From positions 18,533,542-18,597,541 of the forward strand of contig NC_057924.1 of the NCBI RefSeq assembly GCF_018873765.1: DNA of 64,000 nt, in the 5' to 3' direction. The DNA comes from Telopea speciosissima (lineage: Eukaryota; Streptophyta; Magnoliopsida; Proteales; Proteaceae). This document shows, piece after piece, positions 1-12,519 of this stretch. Both the position numbers and the translations under genes were made by a program. Positions within the stretch are counted from its first letter, which is position 1. Every line of letters starts with the position of its first letter. The notes beneath the pieces are model-generated. The model did no database searches. It saw nothing but the letters and a program-made list of their open reading frames with translations, and was not told the DNA's origin.

Positions 1-2394
1 ATAATCAATGCCTCTCTTAGACCACAGTAACCAAACAGTCTATGGAGGCAGCGACAGCAGATATTTGATCACCTAATGCTATCTTTGCTCTCTCTCTCTC
101 AAGGCACGTCATGTGATGCACCAGCACTACTCCCCTCTCAGCTTGCAATGTGGACATTGGGACTCGGGTGTTTAACCATTCATGGCCACTAATGTCACCA
201 ATCTCCATGTGGTCTATTTGATGGATGTATGACCCAGATTCTTCAGAAGTCGTTCCCTTATCTTTTGTATGGCGTGAAGGATCTCTATTCGAATGAGAAA
301 ACAAATAAAGTTACATTAAAGGAAAACAGTACATAAAAAATCTGAAACTTCAAGCCTATGGAAGCAATACAATCCATACCCCAAAACATGAATGTCTGAT
401 GGATCTTCCACCTGAAGAAAATCACCAAGATTCAGGTCACCGTGATACATGGATACATGGATTCACCACTGAAGAAGAACATAAAGAAAGCTGACGATAT
501 ACTACTGATTTACAAAGTAAAGGTACCAAGAAGTGCCTATTTACCCAATTGGATGGGTTTTCTTTAAGCTCACTTGCCATCCTTCCTCATTCCCTGTACA
601 ATTTTAGTAGCATTCTCATATTGCTGATACATGAATTTTGGTAGAATACATTTGGATTTTAGAAATTGTCCTTCCAATTATTCAATCTTATAGAACTGCT
701 CCTTCAATGGTTCAATGCTTTTAACTACCTCTGAAAATTCTATATATGGTGCAGAACTAACTTTACACTAGCCTTCCCTACTCCTTGGAGTCATGCACTG
801 CCTTGGCTCCCCCCTCTCCCTCCCCTACTTCCTTTTTCCCCTGTTCTCTCTGTGGTTCCCCCTCCTTCACCCACCCCCAACAGAAAAGAACAAGGGGTGG
901 TCCTAACTGTCTAATCAATAGTCTTTACATGTAACCTGGTCATTGAATCTGGCAGCCAATGTCAGGAGAACCCCTTGTTTCACATTACTGAAAGAAACCT
1001 AACCTTAACATCCCACTTGGATCAAGTATCTGCAGCATCAAATCGTCTCATGGTGGATACCAAAAATATTGTCATTCTAAATAAACATATGATTCTCTGT
1101 TCCTTAATTTTCTCTTTAATGGTAATGCACCTGCAAATATGAACACAATTAATCTCTTAGGATCAAATTACCTCCGTAATGAATACCTCCAATCACAAAC
1201 CCAATCCTATGGAATACTTCTCAACAATCCTCTTAGCCTTGCTCCTAACCCTACTCAAATGCAATCTAGTTTTTCAAACTTGATTATGAAACCAGTGACT
1301 TTTGCTGGACAGATTTAATAACTCCCTATGGTATTGCTATAAATTATAATGGGTTATCTATAGGAACAGATTTTTTTTTTAATAATCTTTAGGGTGCAAG
1401 GGAATATGAATTCCAGTTAGGTAATTAAGGAATGTGGGCAGAAGAAGAGGGTCGGTGAGAGAACATGGGAACTGAAGTTGGAAACTGTGCATTTCTCTTA
1501 TCCTCTCTATCTAATTTATACATTCACTTAACCAAGCCAAGAAGACTTTGGCTGGAATTGGACCCATTTGTATAGTTTTACCAGATGCAACAAAGCAGAT
1601 TGGGATGAGATCTTTCTTTGTGATCTGTTTTAATTTTCTTTTTGAAGCTAAAGGAGTTGGGTGACTACATGTGAGTTAACTGCAAGTGAAGGTGCTAAAG
1701 GATCTGCGTTCTTTTCTTTTCTTTTCTCTCATATTACTACAACAAGACAGGACATAACAGGTATAGAAGAAGATCTCTCCACATGGAATAGCAGAGGCTT
1801 TAAGGTTTTATCTAAAATGGCTGTGTAGATTCAATAAGAAGTAGCAGTGCCAACAAATAATCATGACAAAAGTAAAGTCAAATGACCTATACACAGCATC
1901 TAGGTAGTCCCTCTGCTTGAAATTTGTTACTACACTTCCGAGCAAAGGACATTGAATGGCCTGATAACGACTGAATCTCACAATCTCTCCCAATTCAAAC
2001 TGAATAGGAACATTAGCTGTCAAAATGTGTTGAACACTTGAATTGGTAGAAATACAAAATAAAATAAAATTTCATAATGCTGCTAATTACTTTGAAAGGA
2101 AGAGCATACAAGATTCAAGCATATCCTAGTGTTTTTCACTCACATAACTGAAGGTTCTTCTGATTCTAGTTGAAAAATAGAACTCAAATAGCAGAAAAAC
2201 ATAATGGAAGGAAGTAACAGACAAATGGTGAGTTAAGTTAAAGATAAATAAAGGAAAACCTGAGGAATCAGAATGAATTGATAGGAAGCTAAGTAAATCC
2301 TAGGGTTTTTCACTCACATTGGAACTTATTCCATTTGGATTCAAATCCATCAAAATGAAAAAGAGAATTGAACATGGTGCCTGCTCACAGAGCC
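1..2394. other. Intergenic, no gene recognised
   Basis: This AT-rich stretch has no open frame that I can tie to a protein family. A 95-codon minus-strand frame at 17-304 could be an exon continuing outside the window, because it runs towards the window edge, but I do not recognise its product and see no convincing splice sites. A T-run at 1371-1379 and a purine-rich patch near 1430-1460 are the only compositional features. Confidence 0.5.
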
Positions 2395-2605
2395 AAGCTT
2401 CCGAGCTTTCGAAAAGAGAATAAAGCAGAGACCGAGCTTCGAACAGAGAAAAATGAGAAAACGCAGCCACCGAAATTTCGAGCAGAAAAGGATGAGCAAA
2501 TGTAGACACCGAGCTTCGAGCAGAGAGAGTTGAGAAAACGCAGCAACCAAGGTTCGAATGAGAAAGATGAGCAAACTTAGAGACTGAGCTTCAGCTTGAG
2601 AGTGT
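2395..2605. repeat. 39-bp minisatellite, about five degenerate copies
   Basis: Units built on a core like TTCGAGCAGAGA, then TGAG, AAA, and ending ACCGA, recur about every 39 bases. Because 39 is a multiple of three, minus-strand frames across it read as 13-residue repeats (for example FSHFSLFEAR beside FAHPFLLEIS). This is most simply a non-coding tandem repeat; the periodic peptide is a by-product. No flanking gene explains it. Confidence 0.6.
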
Positions 2606-3431
2606 CTCACCGTCGGGTTTCGTCGGGTTTTGATTTTACTTCTGATTTTGGTAGGGAAATGAAAAGGGAAATGTAAACCCATAATGTAAAACTTATTTCC
2701 CAGGTGAAATGTATTTCCTTGGTAAACAAACGCCTAATATTATTTCCCTTGGGAAAGAATTTTCACTTTACATAAAAAATTTGCATTCCCCTTGCAACCA
2801 AACAAAACCCCAAGGGCTCACCCAAGAAAAAAAAAGCACTCAAATCCAAAGTTGAATGGCAAACCAGTAGATAAATCAAGATTTATAAAGAGTGGCAATT
2901 CTGTAAATGTATGAGAAATTTTTAAAAAAAAGGATGGCAATATTGTAATTTCTTGTAACTTAACTCAGAAGAAGCAAAAGAATAGAGGTGTGAGTAACGG
3001 ATGGCGAAGGGACAAACTGGGATTACAATAAAAATAAGACCTAAGAGGACATCAGAAAAGAAGAAGGGTAAAACTGGAAATAAGGAATTAAATGGCAAGT
3101 CCCAACCTAGTCGTCTTCTTCCTTGTAGCGTGCAGAACCAGTGGAGGGAGGAGTTTGGCGATGACAACAGTCCCTCAACCAGGACTTCGATTCTCTTGCA
3201 ATCTGAAAAGCAAGCTCGCAATCCTTCACCATATCGATTCCAGACATCAGCAGCCCCAATGATCACGGCAACTGTGGTAATCAACTTCTGAAATATTCTC
3301 AGGCGGTAGCAAGAGACAGCGGCAGTTCCAGATTTGCTTGCACAGATCCCTTTAAAATTTGATCTGAAACTGGGAATGATGAATCAATTTCTGCAGGAAA
3401 CCCTCCCCAACTTTCAGCCTAAACTAGAATC

Positions 3432-3554
3432 CATAGTTATCAAGGCGCGAAGGCGGCTATGGCGTTTTAGAGGGTCAAAATTCAAGGCGACACCGCTATG
3501 GCGTCCAAGGCGACTAAGGAGCCTGGACGCCATGGCGATGCCTTGATAACTATG
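3432..3554. mobile_element. Foldback hAT-like MITE, 123 bp
   Basis: The element starts CATAGTTATCAAGGC and ends GCCTTGATAACTATG, a perfect terminal inverted repeat of 15 bases, and most of the interior is also self-complementary. It is flanked by an 8-bp direct repeat with one mismatch, CTAGAATC at 3424-3431 and TTAGAATC at 3555-3562. Eight-base target duplications are the hallmark of hAT transposition. There is no coding capacity. Confidence 0.8.
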
Positions 3555-3562
3555 TTAGAATC

Positions 3563-5040
3563 AATCGGGCAAGGTCTAACAAGATCGTTTCTCAGCCTGC
3601 GACACCTTCAATGAAAGTGAACCAGAGGTACAGGCAGTTTCTGATTGACAAAATAATAAGGAGAGGAGATAAAGAAAAGGATCTGGATAGAAGAAGAGAG
3701 ATTAGAGAAGAGCAAATCAGAAGAGGAGAAGAGAAAGATGCGCACAGCTCTTGGCAGCACTTTAGTAACAACCTCAAATTTTCATTCCAAAAAACATCCA
3801 TCTCCATCGTGGGAGTACATCCAAATATTTAAAGGGAAAATCAAAACCTAATCCTTGTCGAAGTCTAAATTAGAATCGACTCTATCTAAATCTAAGAGAA
3901 AAATTCAACTCTAATTGGACTCTAAAACTAAAACAACTTTGACTCATACTCTACTTGTATCTACAGCTGAAATAAAGAAAATAAAAAAATTTAATTCCTA
4001 ATTTATCCAACGTCTAACTGCATCACTCGAACTTTGAGCAAAAATTCTCCTCCTTAGGCCCTTCCATCGACCAGAACTGGAGGTCCATCTGACCTCTGGC
4101 TTGTGAGATATTACTACTTGTTTTCTGTTACTAAATTCTATCTTCTTAAGTTTCTAATTTCTGTTTTCTAGCAGATCTGACCAGCGGATCAAGCGGATAT
4201 ATGGACGATTTAAACAACCTACTTTGAAGCCCATTCGATTCAAATCTCAATCCCATCCGACCATTAGATTCTGAGATATCATAGTTTCTATATTCTGGTC
4301 TCAGTGTGATTCTGTCCTGTGTTCAAAATCTGTCCTACAGGTTATCGTTCCACATCAATGGCTGCATGCTGTTGTCATATTATTGCGCATGTTAGGCTTT
4401 ATTTAAAACCTTAAACAAGGTGTTATTTGTGGGAGAAAAAATGTGGTAGTAACCAAGAGAAGAATAAGAATGTTTTTGTACAAGGAAACAAGTTCCTCTT
4501 CCTGATAGCAAGGATGTAATGCGGTAGATTTACGAAACATAACTAAACTGTAAATCATGGGAACATACCATGGTACTTGGACTGCACCAACTAGGCAAAG
4601 TCCTAGAGAAGGTGCTCTTAAAAACATTAGATGAATGGACACGTTAGAAAAGATTAGAAAAAAAAATGAGTTATTAGTTGGACACGATGGAAGGACAGAA
4701 AGTCAAAAGCAGTTAAAAATCCTAGCCTTCCAATTCAATCTAGATTCAGATGCTCTCACAAGATGTGACTTTTGAATTCAACACCTTCATCACCCATTAC
4801 TTTGCAGTAACGAAGGTAATCTAAGTTGAGATTCTGGGACCATGCAGCTCCGAAAAAGACAAATAATAATTAAGGAGAAAAAGCAAAACCAGTAATGCAT
4901 CATTATATCTAGAAGTGTCAGTGACCTTAGAGGTTCATCATGATTCCCGTAATATTTCCTTGAATTAAACAACATAAATGATAATTTCATAGATCAGAGG
5001 AAAATTGAAGTAATAATAACAGTCAAAAGGAGTTACTGAC
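3563..5040. other. Intergenic, no gene recognised
   Basis: A purine-rich patch lies at about 3650-3750. I looked here on the minus strand for the final exon of the receptor kinase pseudogene that begins at higher coordinates, because this is where it should lie. I did not find it. Confidence 0.5.
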
Positions 5041-5432
5041 CCAGTCAAGAATCATTCCTTTTTGAACCTGACCATTTCCTGCATCCAATGCTTTTTGCCC
5101 TGTTATGAGTTCCAAAAGCAATATGCCAAACCCAAATACATCAGTTTTTTCAGAGGAGTGCCTTGTAGAAAGATACTCGGGAGCAATGTGTCCTACAGTG
5201 CCCCGCACTGCAGTAGTGACATGTAAATCCCTTTGATCTAAAAGCTTAGCCAGCCCAAAATCCTCCACCATAGCCTCAAAACTTTCATCAAGTAAGATAT
5301 TTGCAGCTTTGACATCCCTGTGAATAATTTTAGGATTACATTGTTCATGTAAGTATAACAATCCACGGGCAGCTCCAAGGGAGATACGAATTCGTTTGCT
5401 CCAATCTAAAGATGGTTTTTCATAACGAGGAT
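5041..5432 (-). pseudogene. RLK pseudogene kinase catalytic exon
   Basis: This 392-base exon is still open. It reads through subdomain VI ([15 protein letters not shown]), the DFG motif (DFGLAKLLD), the activation segment and APEYLS, then [13 protein letters not shown] to ILDW. The RD-type catalytic loop is intact. The exon ends at TGG followed by GTCAGT, phase 0, and an exon beginning with Val-Arg is expected next. Upstream exons carry stops, so the open frame here probably reflects chance survival. Confidence 0.9.
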
Positions 5433-5799
5433 CTGTACATAATAGTTAATAAGCATAAGTAAACAAAAGAAATGAAAACAGGGGCAGAAAATTGTAGTGC
5501 AAAACCTAGTTCTGTTAGAAATAAAAGAACTCAAGCAGAAGGCAGACATTAAGCACCTCACCAAAAGAGAAAAAGGAAAAGAAATGAGAGTGAGAGAGAG
5601 AGAGTAGATGGGCTTATTTCTAAAATTACCCAACCATGAATTGACAGGTAAATACTTTAAACTCCTTACGTGTGATTTCAAACCAAGATGCAATAGCTGC
5701 AGAAAAGAAGAACATTGATGATGGACCAATATGAGTTTCACATTTCTGGATTTAGAATGGACTGGCAAAACAGGTATACTCAATGCACTCAGTCAACAT

Positions 5800-8677
5800 C
5801 ATAGTTCAAGCACTCGCCGAGATCTCGGTAATATCTCTCTTTTGAAAAAGCGAGACAAGACTCAATGCAAAATGAAATATAACCCCAACTCGGTCGAGAT
5901 CTCGGTTCGAAATTTCAGTTTAACCAAGATTTGGACCAAACTTACATTTATAATGTACAAATCTCGACCGAGACAGTCGAGATCTCTCCAAAACTTGACT
6001 GTCTCGTGAACACGACAGAGAAGTGTGCATTTGAGCTGATTTTTGGGGATTTTCGACGGTGGTTTATGATAGAGATATATGTAATATGTTAAGATTAATG
6101 TGTAAAATCCACAATAAATTTAAAATTTTTTTTTTTTTTTGGAACTCATGTGATTTCAGGTTCCAGTTCCGTGTCGATGCTTGCTTCGATGCTATGGGCT
6201 GCATCGGTTGAGGTCTTAGATCAATCCCCTGACACACCTATGGAGGATTCCAGGAGTCTTCTTCTCAACTTGCCCTTCAGGTTAGAGAACCCTAGTGGGG
6301 TCCCGCATCTAAGCCACGTGTCGGATCCGCTACTTGGAGGGCATGCGAGTCTCTCCTAAACTAAATGCATTGTAAGTATAGTTTCAATATATTTATATGC
6401 CGATTGTATGACCAAATAGAGTTAGAGGGGTATTGTAGTAAATTTACCGCTGTGGGACCCGCATCCCCAGTGGGAAATGCTGTCCGTAGCAGTTACCCGT
6501 GTTCGGATTATACCTGATGTCGTCTGACGTCGCTCTGGTTAGATTAGAACAATAAAAACAGATTTCTGGTTATAAACTGATTTGAAAATCAGTTTTAGAA
6601 GTAATTATTGCTCAAAAGACCAGATTACCCCTTAGTGCTTAAGTTACTATATAAGCATTCCTATCCTTACTATTCATCCATTCTACCAAAACCAAGAGAG
6701 GAAAACGATTCAGATATTGAGTTAAGTTATATGTTTCCTGCTGAATTTCAAATTACAGCTGAAACATGAAACCTATTGAACCCTGGCATAGTGAATTAGG
6801 TTAATTTGACCAATTTCCCCAAATTAGTTATGGGTTTTCAATTAAATCAACCTAATTAAGTTGACCCACCTTAAATTGAGTCTAAATCATGAAATTGGAC
6901 CCTTGCATCCAAGGACCCATGCACCAGGAACAAAACCCCCAATTCTGCCCTCTAATCCGATCCAATATTTTTGGACAGGAATGCCCCTGGACCCTTGGTT
7001 AGACCTTAGACTGCCTTCTGACCCTAACACTTGATCTTTTCTAATGTTTTAGGGCTGCCTTTGGACTGTTTATCCTGTGTTTGTCTGTATTGCTGGGATC
7101 CTTGGAGGGTAGTTGATCTAGTCTAAATCTACAACTTCAGGTAAGGGAATTTTGACTTAATTTATGTATGTTTCTTACTTTATTCTTGTTTATTCCGTGT
7201 GCCATGTCATGTTTCATTAACAGTACACTGTTCATGTAGTTTCTTAGCTTAATTTTCTTCTGCACTAGTTGCATATGATTCTAGGCTGCATTGGCATTTG
7301 TATTTGCATTGATATTTATTGTTATGATTCAATTGATGAAAGTTAAGTACTGTCTATTATTACAACTCAGCTATCCATACATGTTCTTCATGCATAGATT
7401 GCACTGGACTAGGCTGATATGTCATAACCCAATACTATACCCCTTACCAACAGGGGGTGAGGTGTTGGACAACCCGTGGTACAGCCGAAGGGTATGCCGG
7501 GGTGCCATTTACTGTCCCATGTTAGCGAGTGTATTCCGCTGTGGGAACAAACAGTAGGGTTGGTCATTAGGGGTCTGTTGGGTTAGCTGCCTGGTGATAT
7601 GCTTTCCTAGCGGGTCCTCACCATGGTAGAATGGTTTGGCTCGGGTGACCGACGTTTGGTTATGTGTTTCTGGGACCGAGGTTAGCATCTACCACAGTAG
7701 TACTTGAACCTCATGAGACTTAGTATCCATGCTAGGACATGCTACATAGGTCATTCATCATAATTGCTACGAGATGTTTTGCATGCATTCCCTTATTGGG
7801 CTCAGTCGAGAGCTCACCCCTCGTGATCACTCTATTTTACAGATGAGACTACTGTGGCTGCTGCTTGTATCTCTGTGGGGACTCCTGCTGTTCAGGGTTC
7901 TCCTGTTGATCGTGGAGTTGACACTACTGTTCTGGTGGAGCACGATGCTTCGTGCTCCTGCGATGACTGCTCTTTCTCCTGATCTCCCAGACTGATCAAG
8001 CTTCTTCTCCCCTTTTTGTTATATCACTTTTGTAGTACGTACTGTATATAGTCTTTTGAGCCAATGTTACATCTTTTGTGAACCAACATTGTAACCCAGT
8101 TGTACATGAATGTTCATATATAAATATAAATTGTTATCACTAGTTTCCCTTAATTATTGTCTTACATCTTATTATTGCTTCCGCTGCACTTTAATTCAGT
8201 ACATTGTGAATGAAACTGCAAATAGAGAATTGCATTGTGATCTTGATTAGATGTTTGGGACATCCTGTCACCTTGGCCCTTATGAACCGGGCCGGGGTGT
8301 GACATAATGTATTTGTACACTTTTACATTTGTAATGTTTATTTAAGTTGTTTTTATATTAATTATATAATTGATTGCTTTCAATTACTAAACTATGCGTA
8401 GAATAGGGCCTATTAGTACGTCGTCACTTACCAACCTAGAGTCCAAAGTAAAACTCCTATTTGGACTTTGCTTTTTGCAAAACCTGAAAGTGCCATTGTG
8501 TTTAAATGGCCTAAAATAGGCTAAGTACCAAGTTTCAGGCCCAAACTAGGTCTAAAACCCACCGAAACCAACCTTTGAGTTAAAAAAAAAAAAAAAACAC
8601 CAACTCGCCGAGATCTCTGCCCAACTCGGTTTTTTGGCTGGGCGAAACCTATACCGAAACCAAGTTCTTGAACCTTG
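5800..8677. mobile_element. hAT-type MITE (about 669 bp) split by a solo LTR
   Basis: The ends are CATAGTTCAAGCACT at 5800 and, reversed, CAAGGTTCAAGAACT at 8677. An identical 8-bp target duplication GTCAACAT flanks them (5792-5799 and 8678-8685). Both arms carry a CGAGATCTCGG-like palindrome and Pro/Gly-codon-poor AT-rich filler; no protein is encoded. A solo LTR (6101-8304) plus its 5-bp duplication was inserted later, so without it the host unit is about 669 bp. Confidence 0.75.
6101..8304 (+). mobile_element. Solo LTR of a Ty3/gypsy element, 2204 bp
   Basis: The sequence starts TGTAAAATCC and ends CCGGGGTGTGACA, with the 5-bp target duplication TAATG at 6096-6100 and 8305-8309. The ending resembles LTRs of plant Tekay/Del-like chromoviruses (from memory, not searched). 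A TATA box (CTATATAAGC) lies near 6648. No primer-binding site, polypurine tract or second LTR follows, so the internal region was probably lost by LTR-LTR recombination. Confidence 0.8.
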
Positions 8678-8783
8678 GTCAACATTAAGTCATTAATTCC
8701 TCAAAATCCCATGTAAAAATATTAATTCATAACTTGAAACACTCCAGACTATGAAAACTACATTAAATCCAAAAGACCAAAAA

Positions 8784-8949
8784 AAGGGTGTACCCAGTGC
8801 ACGAGGCTCCCGCCACTGCGGAGTCTAGGGAGGGTCATAATGTATGCAGCCTTACCTCTGCTTTGCAGAGAGGCTGTTTCCAAAGACTCGAACCCGTGAC
8901 CACTTGGTCACAATAGACCAACCTAATCGTTGCACCAAGGTCCACCCTC
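8784..8949 (-). mobile_element. Au-type SINE
   Basis: On the minus strand the unit begins GAGGGTGGACCTTGGTGCAA, with a pol III A box (TGGTGCAACG) and B box (GGTTCGAGTC), and ends CACTGGGTACACCC plus a short T tail. This is the well-known Au SINE of plants, tRNA-derived and moved by LINE machinery. It is flanked by a 19-bp target duplication with one mismatch, AAATCYAAAAGACCAAAAA, at 8765-8783 and 8950-8968. It lies in an intron of the receptor kinase pseudogene, in the same orientation. Confidence 0.92.
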
Positions 8950-9132
8950 AAATCTAAAAGACCAAAAACTATCTTTATATCCAATGTCATTAGATGCTGT
9001 AAAGAACTGACATGCTTGAGGATTTTATGATTCTAGTAAATGCTGCTGAGAAAAGGATACCCAATTTCAGGTAATTTCTATAATCCCACAAAACAAAAGA
9101 TCTAAAAGAGACGACCAAGAAAGAAAATAAAC

Positions 9133-9874
9133 CTCTCAAGCGATCAGCAACACTCCCATTTGGCATGTGTGGATAAACAAGTAACCGCTCATTAGACGTC
9201 GTGCAGAAGCCATACAACTTTAAGAGGTTCCTGTGTACAGCCAAGCCAATCAAATCTCTACTTCAGTTTGAAACTGCACTTCTGCAGTAAAATTCGGATC
9301 CTTTAACCTTTTCACTGCCATCAACGTCTTATTCCAGAGAAATCCTTTATAGACCACTCCAAAACCACCTTGACCTAAAATGTTTTTGGGACTAAAATTA
9401 TTGGTTGCAATTTGAAGTTCATGAAATGAGAAACTCTGTAAATGACCTATGTCAAATTCAAACTATTGCTGCTCTGGAAGAAATTGAATGAATAAATCAG
9501 AAATGCTCAATCTTTTCCTTATGCCTGCTTCCTTTGTATTGAAGTAAATGAATACCCGAATTATGAGGTACCATATGAAAGAAACGGAAAGCTCTATCTG
9601 CACCAGTGCATCCAACAAACAATCAGCACCACAGAAGCCACAAAGGTGCAGCTGACACCCACAGCCATGGCAACTACCTATCGATGATGACCACTAGGTT
9701 TTGGTAATGAGTTAGTGGCTGCAAACAAAGCATGAGTCAATGTTACATCTAAAAGATAAACTCCTACCATAATCACTCTCCCCAGGTTTTGTTACATTAC
9801 CATTTACTGGTTTTGAAGCATCAGTACAAACTTGTAAGAGTGATGGTGAGCAAAAGAACATATTTCCTGCAACA
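9133..9874 (-). pseudogene. RLK pseudogene exons: ectodomain end, membrane segment, kinase N-lobe
   Basis: Exon 9801-9874 reads AGNMFFC and VCTDASKP. Exon 9572-9718 holds the membrane segment (AVGVSCTFVASVVLIVCW) with TAG codons on both sides of it. Exon 9133-9473 holds the kinase N-lobe: glycine loop [11 protein letters not shown], the ATP-anchoring Lys in AVKRLK, then a 2-base insertion, then [11 protein letters not shown] and [18 protein letters not shown]. The donor at 9132 is GTTTAT, weaker than usual, but the phase matches the acceptor at 5432. Confidence 0.88.
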
Positions 9875-10574
9875 CTAAAAGGAGACTTATAGCTTCAAAC
9901 AACCAATACAGAGAAAGAGTACCAGGATAAAACTTTAAATTGAGAATAAAAATAGAAATATACCTTAGAATATAGATCTAATGAAATGCGGTAGAAATTG
10001 TGTAAATTTCAATATTACTAGAACCCAGATATCAGATATGACCATCTCAATAGTTTCCATAAAGTGCAACTCTGGGTTACAAACCCTAATTTTGGGTTGC
10101 TATAGGCCCACAAGTGACAAATCTAAATAGCATTGGCAGTTCTGTTAATATATTGAAAGTTCAGGACTGTTTCAACAAAGAAAACAGGAACTGGGACTCA
10201 TTGGTAAATAAATTTGGAAGATAGGGGATTTTCTAGAATTTAGACTAGAATGGGGAAAAGAAACTTAAGAAAGACAAGGTGATGCAGATCCGTGGCTGAA
10301 CCGGCTTGACCAGTCTAGCCTTCAAGACCAAGAATCGGGCTTGAGTTGGGATTTAAGTCTAGCAGGATATTAGGATTTTATTTATTTTTATTGGGATAAT
10401 CATGTAATCTTTTATTTGGGTAAGTGACGTAGTAGATTTGTAGTTTCCAGTTTCCTTATTTGAGTAGTTTCCTAGTTTGTTAGTTTCCTTATTAGAGGTA
10501 ATTTCTTTTCTTTTATATATGTATATGCTTGTAACCCCCATTGTGGGAGTAGAATGAAGAATGAAATAGTGAGC
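9875..10574. other. Intronic DNA, nothing recognised
   Basis: AT-rich sequence between the receptor kinase exon at 9874 and the copia element. I see no open frame with family resemblance and no terminal repeats. Confidence 0.5.
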
Positions 10575-10849
10575 TGTTAGAGATAAGGGTGCTTTAGTCT
10601 CTTATTTACTGGAATGTTATGTTAAGTTGTAATTTTATCTTTTTTACTTTTTAACCTTTACCTCTCTAGGGAGGCATATGTAATTTCCATGGAGTGTTTA
10701 ATGAAACAATATAGGGGAGGGGAATAGTTTTCTCTCTCTCTCTCAAATCTCTCTTCTTTCGCTCTTCTTCCCTTCTTCTTCTTCTTCTCTCTTCCCAGCT
10801 GCTATTCCTTGTTCCTTGGGTTGAATCAATACATAACTAATTTCTAACT
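10575..10849 (+). repeat. Copia 5' LTR
   Basis: It starts TGTTAGAG and ends TCTAACT. Pyrimidine-rich CTCTCT tracts fill its second half, as in its partner at 14044. It is followed at once by TGGTATCAGAG at 10850-10860, the primer-binding site complementary to the 3' end of initiator methionine tRNA that most plant copia elements use. Confidence 0.88.
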
Positions 10850-12149
10850 TGGTATCAGAGCAGTTTGAAAGTCGATCAAGCTCACCCTTCTTTCTCTTCA
10901 CCTCTCTTGGAACCCTAGAAAAGTAGAGGGTTCCACTAGGGGTTGTACCATGTAAAATTCTTCACATAGAAGCTTTCGTGAAGTTCTATTCTCTCATACA
11001 AAGCCTAATGGAGAAAGTTTGAAGGCTGGAGAAGTCGATTGGAACCATAACAGCCTCAAACAAAGTTACCGCTAGCCTGTCTTCCTTGGTTTCGATTCTC
11101 CATCATCAAGCCTTTGTTTGAGCTGTGGCTAGGGCTGTTAGAATCGCCCAGGAGTATTCTTTCTAGCCCCTAAGGACTCATTTGCTGAAGCTATGTACTT
11201 TGGGAGCACTGCTCCTTCTCCCTCAGCTGGCAGGTATCGACTGGTTCATTTTTTTGTCTCTGTTTTGCCTGAATGCTTCATGAAGTGTTGAACGGCTGCT
11301 GTTAGTTGAAGGACTATATTATATGGTTTTTCTTCGGTACTTTGGAATGAAGCTATGTTACCGGAAATGCATTTGACTTGTTTTTTCTTCAAGAAGTAGT
11401 GATTTGTCTACTTGCTGCCTTGTTTTTTTGGGTCGAGTATACTCTCCAATTGATTGTTGTGTTGTTGAAATGGTTGTGGGATGCCTCATTTGGCTGTTTG
11501 AGTTCTTTTGAGATGTTACCCTTCGGAGGGTTTGTTCGAGTGAAGTTCCTCCCATTTGGATATTGTTTTTCGAAGTGGGACTACTTGGTGTTGTTTGAGC
11601 TCCTCTAGTGGTTGTGTGGTGAGGCTATACTTTAACTTCTTTGGTTGCTGGACTATATTCACCAGTGTTTGAAATCCTTCTTTGGGTTTAGAATATCCTC
11701 CCCATTAGACTTTGGGTATTACTCCCATCTTGGAAGTGTGTTTCTTCAGCTTGTCAAGATCAGTGCATTGACAGAGGTTGTTTGTAGAAGTCGTACCTGA
11801 GAAGAACTCTCTGTTTGGGTAGAGTGTGTACTCCCCATTGGATTGGGATATCACCCCCATTTTTCGTGTATTTCCACATTATGTCAGCTATTGGAAGAGG
11901 AGGGCAGGTTCCACCACAAGGAAATGACATGGATAGGTCCAGCTGTAACCACTGTGGGAAATCTAGACGAACGAGAGAGAGACGTCGGATACTTTATGGT
12001 TGTCCCCCTGGTATGCAAGGCAGCAGGAGACAACAAGGATTATTGGCAGAGGACGTGAGGAAAAGGGACTCTACCTTCTTAACCCAGGAACTTCCTCCCT
12101 ACCTACTGCTCAGTCTTACGCATGTGGGCGTGATGACAATAGTACCACA

Positions 12150-12500
12150 GACTTTGTGATGTTGTGGCATCAACGTTTGGGCCACCCTTCCTTTAGTGTT
12201 ATAAGACAAAAATTACCACATTTGTTTTCTTCCATATCTTCTTCCCATGTATTTCAGTGTGAACCATGTCTCTTTGCTAAACATTGTCGTTCTTCTTATC
12301 CTTACAATGGCAATCGATCCATTGTTTCCTTTCATATTGTCTATACTGATGTTTGGGGACCCTCTCATACTACTTCTTTACTTGGCTATCGCTATTTTGT
12401 TTCATTTGTTGATGACTATTCCCGCACTACTTGGACTATTCTGATGAAACATAAGAGTGATGTCTGTGATGCCTTTACAGTTGCCCTCTCTTCTAGTTCC
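12150..12500 (+). pseudogene. Copia integrase, truncated
   Basis: The zinc-binding part reads LWHQRLGHPSF and CEPCLFAKHC (HHCC). The catalytic core shows its first two aspartates in VYTDVWGP and VDDYSRTTW. The frame then passes directly into the reverse-transcriptase linker (DPKWKQAMSEEM), so the D35E glutamate and C-terminal half are missing. A zinc knuckle from gag (CNHCGKSRRTRE) is readable about 200 bases upstream in another frame. An element with this integrase could not insert without help. Confidence 0.85.
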
Positions 12501-12519
12501 ATTCCCAAGAATGTCACTG

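Noticed and set aside
17..304. 95-codon minus-strand open frame at the window edge
   Set aside because: No family recognised and no clear splice sites; kept only as a remark in the intergenic entry.
6150..7995. Short open frames within the 2.2-kb LTR (for example 7774-7995)
   Set aside because: They lie inside a solo LTR and have no protein resemblance; LTRs do not normally encode proteins.
8784..8949. Candidate tRNA gene (A and B boxes present)
   Set aside because: The sequence does not fold as a tRNA and is flanked by a long target duplication; it is an Au SINE.
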